Part shown: positions 16,909 through 24,695 of the stretch, piece after piece
Numbering within the stretch: the first letter of the stretch is position 1
Layout: every line of letters begins with the position of its first letter
Source of the DNA: an uncultured Bacteroidota bacterium
Lineage (GTDB): Bacteria > Bacteroidota > Bacteroidia > Bacteroidales > F082
Length of the DNA: 41,183 nt
Assembly: GCA_937901015.1 (NCBI GenBank)
Contig: CALCGQ010000101.1
Location: forward strand, 1-41,183
Direction: 5' to 3'
The notes under the pieces: generated by a model
What the model was told of the DNA's origin: nothing
The model's input: only the letters and a program-made list of their open reading frames with translations
Database searches by the model: none
Position numbers and translations under genes: made by a program

Positions 16909-18720
16909 TTACGCAGTTGCTTTTCGTTTCTTTTTTGTGGATTTCGATAGCTTTTTATGCATCGCATTGGCAGCTATTCTTCCGGCGCCCATAGCAAGGA
17001 TTACAGTGGCAGAACCAGTAACGATATCTCCTCCTGCATAAACATTGGGAATTGATGTTTCATTGGTTTCTGGATCGGTATCAATATATCCCCATTTATT
17101 TAGGTTCAGATTTGGAGAAGATTGGAATAAAATTGGATTTGGACCATTTCCAATTGCAACAATTGCTAAATCACATTCAACTTCAAAGTTTGATCCTTCT
17201 ATTGGAATTGGTCTTCTTCTACCAGAGCTATCCGGTTCTCCAAGTTCCATTTTTATGCATTCAATGGCTTTGATTCTATTGCTATCAGTTCCAATATATC
17301 TAACAGGGTTATTTAATAATTTGAAAATCACTCCTTCTTCCTCTGCATGATGAATTTCTTCACCACGTGCTGGAAGTTCATGACGTGATCTTCTATAAAT
17401 AATGGTTACTTCTTCAGCTCCCGATCTTTTAGCAGTTCGTGCACAATCCATTGCAACATTGCCACCACCAATAACAGCGACTTTAGTCCCTGAAGGCATT
17501 GGTGTATCATATTCAGGAAATTTGTATGCTTTCATCAAATTCATTCTGGTGAGATATTCGTTTGCCGAGAAAACATTACCAAGGCTTTCCCCATCAATAT
17601 TCATAAATACTGGTAGCCCTGCTCCAACGGCGATAAAAATAGCATCAAAATTTTCAAGTAGCTCATCAAGAGTAAGTAATGGACCAATAACGTGGTTTGT
17701 TTCAATTCGACAACCCATGCTTTGTAGATAGTTTATCTCAAATTGAACAATGGATTTAGGTAATCTGAATTCGGGAATACCATATGTTAATACTCCACCT
17801 GTTTCATGTAATGCCTCAAAAATAGTTACGCCATAACCAAGCTGTCGCATATCGGCAGCAACTGTTAATCCGGCAGGGCCAGAACCAACAACAGCAATAT
17901 GTTTGCCATTTTCTTTAGCGATAACTGGTGCTTTTACCAGATCCATCTTACGCTCATAATCCGCAACAAACCTTTCTAACCTTCCAATTGCAACTGGTTT
18001 ATCCTTTATTCCTACAATGCAATGTTTTTCACACTGATCTTCTTGTGGACAAACTCTACCACAAATTGATGGAAGTATATTTTTTTCTTTGATCTTCTTG
18101 GCAGCTTCATCATATTTTTCATCTGCAATAAGAGCAATAAATGATGGTATATCAATATTTACAGGGCACCCATCAACACATTTCGGGTTTTTACATTGGA
18201 GACATCGGCCTGCTTCCAATAAAGCTAACTCACCTGTGTAGCCATAAGGTACTTCTTGATAATTGCTTACCCTTAGTTTCTGGTCTTGTTCAGGCATATC
18301 TTGCCTAGGAATTTTAAGCTTTAGTTTTCTTTCATCAGCTTTGGTTAATCCATGCCATTCACATCCATATTTCGTACAAATGTAAAATGGCATCAGTTTT
18401 GAAAGCGCAGAAATCATTACTTCACCCACATTGGATCCACAATCACCACATGGTACTTTTTTGTTTACTATACTAGTTTTACATTTTGGACATACTAAAT
18501 CATCTAATACATCGCCTTCTTTAAATGGTAATGATGTTTCTATCTCGAAAACATCAAGGTATGGGCTTAGTTTTAGATCAACATTTTGATTATTGTACTT
18601 AGCATTAAAAAGTATACTTTTCTCCTCTTTTTTTTCAATATTAAAACTGTTGTGGCAATGAGGACAATAAGTATTGAGGTAAGTTTTAAATTTTAAATAT
18701 TTTACATCCTGGTCAAACAT
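16909..18720 (-). CDS. NfnB/GltD-like NAD(P)H oxidoreductase with N-terminal zinc-ribbon module
   Basis: The 603-residue flavoprotein starts with a zinc-ribbon module of about 140 residues (CPHC, CPKC, CGDCGS, ICTKYGCEWHGL). The glutamate-synthase small-subunit fold follows: 4Fe-4S motifs CLQCKNPKCVDGCP (about 172) and CGRVCPQEDQCEKHC, FAD loop GSGPAGL, NADPH loop GGGNVAMDCARTAKRSG, and a final FAD segment GGDIVTGSATVILAMGAGR. With the NfnA-like gene 36 bases upstream, the pair matches NfnAB/SudAB, which couples NADPH with NADH and ferredoxin. The zinc-ribbon module is not part of usual NfnB and is shared with the next-but-one gene. A basic Lys/Arg-rich tail ends the protein. Glutamate synthase small subunit is less likely because there is no gltB nearby. 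Confidence 0.88.
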   Translation of the reverse strand: MFDQDVKYLKFKTYLNTYCPHCHNSFNIEKKEEKSILFNAKYNNQNVDLKLSPYLDVFEIETSLPFKEGDVLDDLVCPKCKTSIVNKKVPCGDCGSNVGEVMISALSKLMPFYICTKYGCEWHGLTKADERKLKLKIPRQDMPEQDQKLRVSNYQEVPYGYTGELALLEAGRCLQCKNPKCVDGCPVNIDIPSFIALIADEKYDEAAKKIKEKNILPSICGRVCPQEDQCEKHCIVGIKDKPVAIGRLERFVADYERKMDLVKAPVIAKENGKHIAVVGSGPAGLTVAADMRQLGYGVTIFEALHETGGVLTYGIPEFRLPKSIVQFEINYLQSMGCRIETNHVIGPLLTLDELLENFDAIFIAVGAGLPVFMNIDGESLGNVFSANEYLTRMNLMKAYKFPEYDTPMPSGTKVAVIGGGNVAMDCARTAKRSGAEEVTIIYRRSRHELPARGEEIHHAEEEGVIFKLLNNPVRYIGTDSNRIKAIECIKMELGEPDSSGRRRPIPIEGSNFEVECDLAIVAIGNGPNPILFQSSPNLNLNKWGYIDTDPETNETSIPNVYAGGDIVTGSATVILAMGAGRIAANAMHKKLSKSTKKKRKATA

Positions 18721-18756
18721 AGTCTTGTAATTTGAAATAAACTTATAGTTATATGG

Positions 18757-19581
18757 TTATCGGATAGAGAATAGTAATGAATCCTTTTCATCTTTTAGAT
18801 AAATCGAATTTCTATTCTGTAATTCGTCGAAATCCACCTGGTGTCCGTCAAAATCAGGTCCATCTACACAGGCAAAGCTGGTTTCATTTCCTACTTTAAC
18901 TCGACAACCTCCGCACATACCTGTTCCGTCAATCATAACAGGATTTAGACTAACTATTGTTGGGACTTTAAATTCTTTTGTAAGTTTAACTACATTCTTC
19001 ATCATGACAATTGGTCCGATGGCATATGTAAGTTTAATATCATATCTTTCACTTAAATAGGTTTTAAGTGGTCCGGTAACAAAACCTTGTTTTCCATAAC
19101 TACCATCATCAGTAGTTATAACCAATTCATCACAAATATTGCGCATTTCATTTTCAAGGATTAGCATTTCCTTGTTTTGTGCACCTATTATTCCAATCAC
19201 ATGATTGCCAGCTTCATGATATGCTTTTGCAACATGGTGAAGTATAGCTACACCGGTGCCTCCACCAACCATTATTACTGTACCCACTTTTTCAACTTCT
19301 GCAGCTCTACCTAAAGGGCCAACCACATCTTTAATTATATCACCTGTATTAAGTGATCTCATAAGAGCAGTTGTTTTACCAACAACCTGAAAAATTACAG
19401 TTATTATGCCGGCAAAACTATCTTTGTCGGCAACTGTTAGCGGAATTCGTTCGCCTGTCTCATTAACTCTTAGAATAATAAATTGGCCTGGTTTAATCTT
19501 TTTTGCAATTTTAGGAGCACTAATGTCAAACCTGATAATAGTGCTTTTGGCCATCTCTTGTTTTCTTACAATTTCGAACAT
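18757..19581 (-). CDS. NfnA/SudB-like ferredoxin:NAD(P) reductase subunit
   Basis: The 274-residue protein has a flavin-binding beta-barrel (IKPGQFIILRVNETGERIPLTVAD), an NAD-binding domain (VIMVGGGTGVAILHHVAKAYHEAGN), and a C-terminal [2Fe-2S] segment (GTGMCGGCRVKVG and FACVDGPDFDGH). This combination defines the NfnA / sulfide dehydrogenase SudB / PyrK-like group, and the RIPLT and DGPDFDGH motifs favour NfnA/SudB over dihydroorotate dehydrogenase PyrK. It forms a heterodimer with the NfnB-like product just downstream. The predicted role is electron exchange between NADH, NADPH and low-potential ferredoxin, possibly by flavin-based bifurcation. It starts with ATG and sits 52 bases after the zinc-ribbon gene. 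Confidence 0.92.
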   Translation of the reverse strand: MFEIVRKQEMAKSTIIRFDISAPKIAKKIKPGQFIILRVNETGERIPLTVADKDSFAGIITVIFQVVGKTTALMRSLNTGDIIKDVVGPLGRAAEVEKVGTVIMVGGGTGVAILHHVAKAYHEAGNHVIGIIGAQNKEMLILENEMRNICDELVITTDDGSYGKQGFVTGPLKTYLSERYDIKLTYAIGPIVMMKNVVKLTKEFKVPTIVSLNPVMIDGTGMCGGCRVKVGNETSFACVDGPDFDGHQVDFDELQNRNSIYLKDEKDSLLFSIR

Positions 19582-19633
19582 AGGCAGTTGTAGTTATGTT
19601 AGTTAATGATAGCGGCAATCTAGTTCTGTTATT

Positions 19634-20503
19634 CTACCATTCGTCACTGTCATCAAGACGAATATCGAAAAGGTCTTCCTCGCTTAATCCATGCCATTTA
19701 CATCCTTTTTTAGTACACAAATAAAAGTCAAGAAGTTTTGTTCGGGCACCAACGGCAAGTTTTGCAACTGGTGAACCACATTTACCGCATGTTTTTGATT
19801 TAGAAATGAGGCTGTCATCACAATGTGGACAGCTTACATTTTTTACTGTTTTATCTTCGGGTAGGAAAATTGTAGATTTTGATGAAAACACATTAAGATA
19901 TGGGCTTAACATCAGATATCCCTCTTTACCATTTAAAATTTTGACCGTTAGCATGCCATTATCTATCAAGGTTTTTTTACAAAGTGGGCAATAGGCTTGA
20001 AGAAAAGCTCCAGATTCAATAATCTCTTTCTTTTCATCTTTAGCACCGGTTTCAGGCATTTTATGGGCTCTTAGCTCTGTCTCAAAGTCAGGCTTCTCTT
20101 TACCAAAACCATATTCCTGATATAGTTTACTAAGGGCTACCGAAAGTTTGTCAAATTCAACTTTATGATCCTTACAACCTGTTCTTGAACAAATACTAAC
20201 CTTACCTCCCATATCTAAATAAAAAGGAACCATCGGTGCTTTGCATGACAGACAATCAAGGTCTGAAACTATTTGTACTTCGCAGTGAGGGCAATAAAAT
20301 CTGGCTACTTCACCCTGAACCATTTCAAGATCAGACTTGTAGTTATAGCTTTCATATATGGAACTAAGGTTAATAGTACCCTTTTTATCTAAGATCTCAA
20401 TATTTAGTTTAATACTTGGCTCGTTATCAATAAGCTGATTATGATCCATTAATGAATGACCACAATCAGGGCAATTTACCTTCAATGACATTAATTCATA
20501 CAT
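19634..20503 (-). CDS. Zinc-ribbon protein with two tandem copies of the module fused to NfnB-like
   Basis: The 289-residue protein holds about sixteen cysteines in paired CxxC motifs arranged as two repeats. Repeat one (about 8-125) has CPDCG, CPHC, CLSC and CSRTGCKDH. Repeat two (about 170-280) has CPLC, CPHC, CGKCGS and CTKKGCKWHGL. The second repeat is close to the N-terminal module of the NfnB-like protein in the same operon, down to SPYLNVF and the CxxxGCxWHGL ending. It has no enzymatic signature, signal peptide or membrane helix. It may be a structural or metal-binding partner of the Nfn-like complex. That role is inferred only from operon context and module sharing. I do not recognise a named family. 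Confidence 0.85.
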   Translation of the reverse strand: MYELMSLKVNCPDCGHSLMDHNQLIDNEPSIKLNIEILDKKGTINLSSIYESYNYKSDLEMVQGEVARFYCPHCEVQIVSDLDCLSCKAPMVPFYLDMGGKVSICSRTGCKDHKVEFDKLSVALSKLYQEYGFGKEKPDFETELRAHKMPETGAKDEKKEIIESGAFLQAYCPLCKKTLIDNGMLTVKILNGKEGYLMLSPYLNVFSSKSTIFLPEDKTVKNVSCPHCDDSLISKSKTCGKCGSPVAKLAVGARTKLLDFYLCTKKGCKWHGLSEEDLFDIRLDDSDEW

Positions 20504-20813
20504 CTTGTAACGTTTTAATTATTTAACAGGTTTAGCATAATATCTACACAATAATAATAAAAAAAAACGGTAAATCCTTACGTTATAAATTGTTAGTCAG
20601 TAATTGGGATTAAAAATTATCGAATAGTCTCCTTTTTTTTGTAACCTATAGTAATTGCTGGATTGCGGAGGTTTTGGGTTTATTCATGATTGCTAAATAG
20701 AAGATAATATGGAGTTTATGAATCTCTATGGGTGAATTGGTGGAAAAAATTCACTTTCCTTTTGTTTGTAATTGCTAGATTGAAAACTTTATGTTAAATC
20801 CTTATTTAAATGA

Positions 20814-20858
20814 ATTCTAAATAAAAAGATATTGTTATTTTTGCTGATTCTAAATAAA
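20814..20858 (+). repeat. Pair of 12-base direct repeats (ATTCTAAATAAA) flanking the slyD-like promoter box
   Basis: ATTCTAAATAAA occurs at 20814-20825 and again at 20847-20858, a 33-base period or about three helical turns. The two copies bracket the TATTTTTG box. This is compatible with a regulator-binding site, though AT-rich composition makes chance repeats possible. Confidence 0.5.
20836..20843 (+). promoter_or_regulatory. Putative -7 promoter box for the slyD-like gene
   Basis: TATTTTTG fits TAnnTTTG and lies 43 bases before the ATG. No -33 TTTG is present at ideal spacing. Confidence 0.4.
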
Positions 20859-20886
20859 TGATTACAATAACTTAATTATATAAGTC

Positions 20887-21522
20887 ATGAAAATATCAAC
20901 TAATGCTGCGGCACAGGTTTCATATAAAATTCAAACCAATGACAAGAGTGGTGAGTTAATAGAATTTGCTGATAGTAAAAATCCAAGACTACTAATCTTT
21001 GGTAATAGTTCATTAATACCTGGATTTGAGACTCACATGGATGGACTACAGGCTGGTGATGATTTTGAGTTTTCTCTTAATCCAGAAGAGTCCTTCGGTA
21101 GCTATAGAGATGAACTTATGGTAAGTGTACCTAAATCTGCGTTTATGATTGATGGTGTTTTGAAAGAAGATTTACTTTATCTGGGAAATGAAATATCAAT
21201 GCTTGACAATAACAGTAATGTTGTATCAGGTAGGGTAATTGAAATCAACCCTGATAATGTTAAGATGGATTTCAATCATAAATTAGCAGGAAGTGGCTTG
21301 TTTGTTACCGGTACAATTCATAGTGTTCGTGAAGTTACTGCTGATGACCTTGCACCTGCAGGTGGCTGTGGTTCTGGATGTGGTTGCTCAAGTAACAAAA
21401 ATGAAAGCTCTTGTGGAACAGGAGAAAAGTCCCATGATCATGCCTATGAAGATGATTGCCCAAGTTGTGGTAATCCTGCTGAACTTCGTGGAAAAGGTCA
21501 TGGCAATTGTGGCTGTGGTTAG
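20887..21522 (+). CDS. slyD: SlyD-like FKBP-type peptidyl-prolyl isomerase with metal-binding tail
   Basis: The 211-residue protein has a split FKBP domain with an insert-in-flap chaperone domain, as in SlyD. The segment LIPGFETHMDGLQAGDDFEFSLNPEESFG is the diagnostic FKBP/SlyD stretch, and DFNHKLAGSGLFVTGTI matches the family's DxNHPLAGxxL element. From about residue 157 the tail is rich in Cys, His and Gly (CGSGCGC, SCGTGEKSHDHAYEDDCPSC, ending CGCG) and should bind Ni, Zn or similar ions. It is expected to be a cytoplasmic folding helper, possibly with a role in metal delivery. It is the first plus-strand gene after the redox block and is followed by a long inverted repeat. Confidence 0.88.
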   Translation: MKISTNAAAQVSYKIQTNDKSGELIEFADSKNPRLLIFGNSSLIPGFETHMDGLQAGDDFEFSLNPEESFGSYRDELMVSVPKSAFMIDGVLKEDLLYLGNEISMLDNNSNVVSGRVIEINPDNVKMDFNHKLAGSGLFVTGTIHSVREVTADDLAPAGGCGSGCGCSSNKNESSCGTGEKSHDHAYEDDCPSCGNPAELRGKGHGNCGCG

Positions 21523-21577
21523 TCGTAAATATATTACCAATATTAACACATAGTAATTCAGATAATTTATAGCTTTA

Positions 21578-21622
21578 CAATCTGATACTTAGAATCTTAA
21601 TCAGTATCTAAGTATCAGATTG
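21578..21622. repeat. 16-bp perfect inverted repeat between slyD-like gene and glutamate dehydrogenase
   Basis: CAATCTGATACTTAGA and its exact complement TCTAAGTATCAGATTG are separated by 13 bases. The right arm ends 25 bases before the gdh ATG. No T-run follows, so it is not a classical intrinsic terminator. It may be a hairpin in the gdh leader, a U-tract-less terminator for the slyD-like gene, or a dimeric operator. Confidence 0.85.
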
Positions 21623-21647
21623 ATAAACAGTTATAATTATCTGGCAA

Positions 21648-22934
21648 ATGGAAAATAACCCTTATAACCCTTTTCATGCAGCTCAACTTCAATTTGATCA
21701 TGCTGCAGAAATGCTTGATCTTGATAAATCAACAAAAGACCTGCTCAGAAATTCTCTTCATGAGCATCATTTTTTGATTCCAGTTAAGCTGGATGATGGA
21801 ACAGTACAGGTCTTTAAAGGTTACAGAATACAACATAATAATGCTCGCGGACCAATTAAAGGAGGACTAAGGTTTCATCCTCAGGAAACGGTTGATTCGG
21901 TTAGAGCCTTAGCCATGTGGATGACATGGAAAACAGCGGTTGTAGACCTACCTCTTGGTGGTGGCAAAGGAGGTGTTATTTGTGACCCACATAATCTTAG
22001 TGAATCTGAACAAGAAAGACTTTGCAGAGGATGGGTGCGACAGGTTTATAAAATAATGGGACCTGATGTGGACATTCCTGCTCCGGATATAATGACCAAT
22101 GCTCAACATATGTTATGGATGTTAGATGAGTATGAAGTTATTACAGGTATTAAAGCACCAGGAGCATTTACTGGAAAACCAGTAGGAATGGGAGGTTCTC
22201 TTGGTAGGAAAGAAGCTACTGGGTATGGAGTAATTATTACTGTTCGGGAAGCTCTTATGGAGTTAAATATATCGCCTGCAGACACCGTAGCTAGTATTCA
22301 GGGTTTTGGCAGAGTAGCTCAGTATGCTATTGAATTGTACACTCAAATTGGGGGAAAGGTTATCTGTGTTTCTTCGTGGGATCAGACAGAACAAAAAAGC
22401 TATTCTTTTCGAAAATTATCTGGAATAGACCTAGAGGAATTGAAATCTGTAACTGATGTCTTTGGTGGAATACAGAAGCAAAAAGCAGAAGATCTTGGAT
22501 ATGAGGTCCTACCAGGAGATGCATGGCTGGAACAGGAAGTAGATATCCTAATTCCGGCTGCAATTGAAAACCAGATTACAATTGAAAATGTAATTAAAAT
22601 CAGTCAAAAAGTTAAAATTGTTGCTGAAGGTGCTAATGGACCAACCACTCCGGATGCTTCTAAGATAATTGAAGATCGTAATATTTTCCTGATTCCTGAT
22701 TTCCTTGCCAGTGCCGGTGGAGTAACCTGTAGCTATTTTGAGCAGGTTCAAAGTAATATTAATTACTACTGGGAAAAGGATGAAGTCCTGAGTAAACTAG
22801 ACATTAAAATGACTTCAGCATTTATTGCGGTTAGCGATTTTGCTAAAGAAAATGGCCTTGGAATGCGAGATGCGGCATATGTGATTTCTGTTGATAGAGT
22901 TGCACAGGCATGCCATGCTCGGGGATGGGTTTAA
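21648..22934 (+). CDS. gdhA: Glu/Leu/Phe/Val dehydrogenase family protein, probable glutamate dehydrogenase
   Basis: The 428-residue enzyme interconverts glutamate and 2-oxoglutarate plus ammonium. The substrate-binding segment RGPIKGGLRFHPQET and the catalytic PLGGGKGGV (lysine near residue 107) are intact, as are PAPDIMTNAQHMLWM and the Rossmann region SIQGFGRVAQYAIELY. It resembles the RocG/GudB hexameric type more than the longer NADP-dependent biosynthetic GdhA of Bacteroides, so NAD use and a catabolic role are likely but not proven. The first PPDK-type ATP-grasp gene begins 15 bases downstream, and the second overlaps the first. The dehydrogenase thus heads an apparent operon with them. 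A strong inverted repeat lies in its leader. Confidence 0.93.
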   Translation: MENNPYNPFHAAQLQFDHAAEMLDLDKSTKDLLRNSLHEHHFLIPVKLDDGTVQVFKGYRIQHNNARGPIKGGLRFHPQETVDSVRALAMWMTWKTAVVDLPLGGGKGGVICDPHNLSESEQERLCRGWVRQVYKIMGPDVDIPAPDIMTNAQHMLWMLDEYEVITGIKAPGAFTGKPVGMGGSLGRKEATGYGVIITVREALMELNISPADTVASIQGFGRVAQYAIELYTQIGGKVICVSSWDQTEQKSYSFRKLSGIDLEELKSVTDVFGGIQKQKAEDLGYEVLPGDAWLEQEVDILIPAAIENQITIENVIKISQKVKIVAEGANGPTTPDASKIIEDRNIFLIPDFLASAGGVTCSYFEQVQSNINYYWEKDEVLSKLDIKMTSAFIAVSDFAKENGLGMRDAAYVISVDRVAQACHARGWV

Positions 22935-22949
22935 TCTAACTTTACTAGA

Positions 22950-24695
22950 ATGAATAATACCAACGAAATAGTTGCTTTTAACAGAAGTAGTTTCCTGAAT
23001 GCAGATAAAAAGATCACCTTCATTGGAACGGGTGAATTTGGTGGCAAGGCTAGTGGATTGATCAATATTGCAGAGGTTCTCAGGAATAAAATCGATAAGG
23101 ATAGTTATTCTGGAATTGACATTGATATCCCGGCTATGACTGTAATAAGGTCCGATGTGTTTGATGCATTTATGAAAAGAAATAATCTGTACAGGATTGC
23201 TCTTTCTGATTCTCCTGATGATAGAATTGCACATGCATTTCAAAAAGCCAGTCTACCATTTGAGATACTTGGTGACTTAAGGTCATTAAACTCACAAGTG
23301 GTTACTCCACTCGCAGTTAGGTCTTCTAGTATTCTTGAAGATTCACAGCATGAACCTTTTGCTGGAATCTATGGAACGAAAATGACTCCTAATAATCAAC
23401 CGGATACTACTACAAGATTCAATAAGCTGGTGGAAGCCATCAAGTTTGTATATGCCTCTACATTTTTTAAAGCTGCCAAAGATTACCTTAAGGCAACGAA
23501 GTATAGTACTGAAGATGAGAAAATGTCAGTAATTATTCAGGAAGTTATGGGACAACGTCATGGATCAAGGTACTATCCTGAATTATCGGGTGTTGCCCGT
23601 TCATATAATTACTATGCATTTGGAAATGCTGACCCTGAAGATGGAATTCTCAATCTGGCTTTAGGCCTTGGAAAAACAATTGTCGACGGTGGTCTTTCTT
23701 GGTCAGTATCACCAAAATATCCACGGTCAGAACCTCCATTTGGCGGAATTTCTGATATGTTGAAAAACACACAGAATACATTCTGGTCAGTTAATATGGG
23801 GAAGGCTCCTGCTTATGATCCGGTTAACGAAGCTGAATATTTATTAAACCAAAATATAACTGAGGCAGAGGATGATAATGTACTTAGAAACATCGTCTCT
23901 ACACTCGACTCTAAATCCGGCAGGGTAGTTATGGGAACTGGAAAAACAGGCCCTAGAATTCTAACATTTGCACCAATACTTAGGTCAAGTGAAGTCCCTT
24001 TTGTTAATTTGGTTTCAAAACTTATGTCAGTTTGTGAAGAAGCAGAAGGCGATCCTGTGGAAATAGAGTTTGCTATGACTTTTCATAATGATAAGCCACA
24101 TAGATTGGGATTTCTGCAAGTCAGACCAATGGTGGTTTCCAATGAAGTTGTGGATGTAGTTCGGGAGGAACTTGTAAGTGATACAGTATTATGTTCCTCA
24201 CCGCAAGTACTAGGAAACGGTGTTAATAACCAAATTCGGGATATAATCTACTTAAAGCTTGATAAGTATGATGCTCAAATAACTTATAAAATTGCTGCTG
24301 AGATTGAAAAACTAAACAGCGCTCTGATGAAGGATGGAAAGCCATATTTGCTTTTTGGTTACGGCAGATGGGGAACTTCTGATGCTTGGGCTGGAATACC
24401 TGTTGACTGGGGTCAGATCGCTGGTGCTAAAGTGATAGTGGAAGCACCCTTGGAAGGTATGAATACCGAATTGAGTCAAGGGTCACATTTCTTTCATAAT
24501 GTTACTGGATTTGGAGTTATGTACTTTTCTGTTCCATATTCAGGAGAGTTTCCAATAGATTGGGATTGGTTAAATAACCAGCCATGTGAGAATGAAACTG
24601 AGTTGATCAGGCATATCTGTTTATCAGAACCTCTGGATATCAAAGTTGATGGTAAAACGGGTAATGGTGTCATCAATAAACCATTGAAATCATGA
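22950..24695 (+). CDS. Stand-alone PEP synthase/PPDK N-terminal ATP-grasp protein, short form (paralogue 1)
   Basis: The 581-residue protein has the PEP/pyruvate-binding ATP-grasp domain of PPDK and PEP synthase. It shows GTGEFGGKASGL (about 27-37), the phosphate-binding LAVRSSSILED (about 121-131) with PFAGIYGT, IIQEVMG, LALGLGKTIVDGG, and the closing EIEFAM ... LQVRPM (about 371-393). The phosphohistidine swivel domain and PEP-binding TIM barrel of the true enzymes are absent. Instead residues about 410-581 form a domain shared with the other two paralogues, with GYGRWGTSD (470), SQGSHFFHN (509) and a final IKVDGKTGNG. It probably binds ATP, but acceptor and product are unknown. It follows gdh by 15 bases and overlaps the next gene by four (ATGA). 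Confidence 0.88.
   Translation: MNNTNEIVAFNRSSFLNADKKITFIGTGEFGGKASGLINIAEVLRNKIDKDSYSGIDIDIPAMTVIRSDVFDAFMKRNNLYRIALSDSPDDRIAHAFQKASLPFEILGDLRSLNSQVVTPLAVRSSSILEDSQHEPFAGIYGTKMTPNNQPDTTTRFNKLVEAIKFVYASTFFKAAKDYLKATKYSTEDEKMSVIIQEVMGQRHGSRYYPELSGVARSYNYYAFGNADPEDGILNLALGLGKTIVDGGLSWSVSPKYPRSEPPFGGISDMLKNTQNTFWSVNMGKAPAYDPVNEAEYLLNQNITEAEDDNVLRNIVSTLDSKSGRVVMGTGKTGPRILTFAPILRSSEVPFVNLVSKLMSVCEEAEGDPVEIEFAMTFHNDKPHRLGFLQVRPMVVSNEVVDVVREELVSDTVLCSSPQVLGNGVNNQIRDIIYLKLDKYDAQITYKIAAEIEKLNSALMKDGKPYLLFGYGRWGTSDAWAGIPVDWGQIAGAKVIVEAPLEGMNTELSQGSHFFHNVTGFGVMYFSVPYSGEFPIDWDWLNNQPCENETELIRHICLSEPLDIKVDGKTGNGVINKPLKS

Larger units (their letters stand above)
20504..20886. other. 383-base divergent intergenic region with imperfect direct repeats
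   Basis: This region separates the leftward redox operon from the rightward slyD-like gene. No ORF or RNA gene is apparent. It is AT-rich and contains a 14-base direct repeat with one mismatch, TAATTGCTGGATTG at 20652 and TAATTGCTAGATTG at 20769. A second, 12-base repeat lies close to the slyD-like promoter box. No convincing promoter box for the leftward gene was found. Confidence 0.6.

Noticed and set aside
22815-23243. 142-residue minus-strand ORF spanning the gdh/paralogue 1 junction
   Set aside because: It lies antisense to two well-supported genes, has no recognisable motif and has the composition of a shadow frame.
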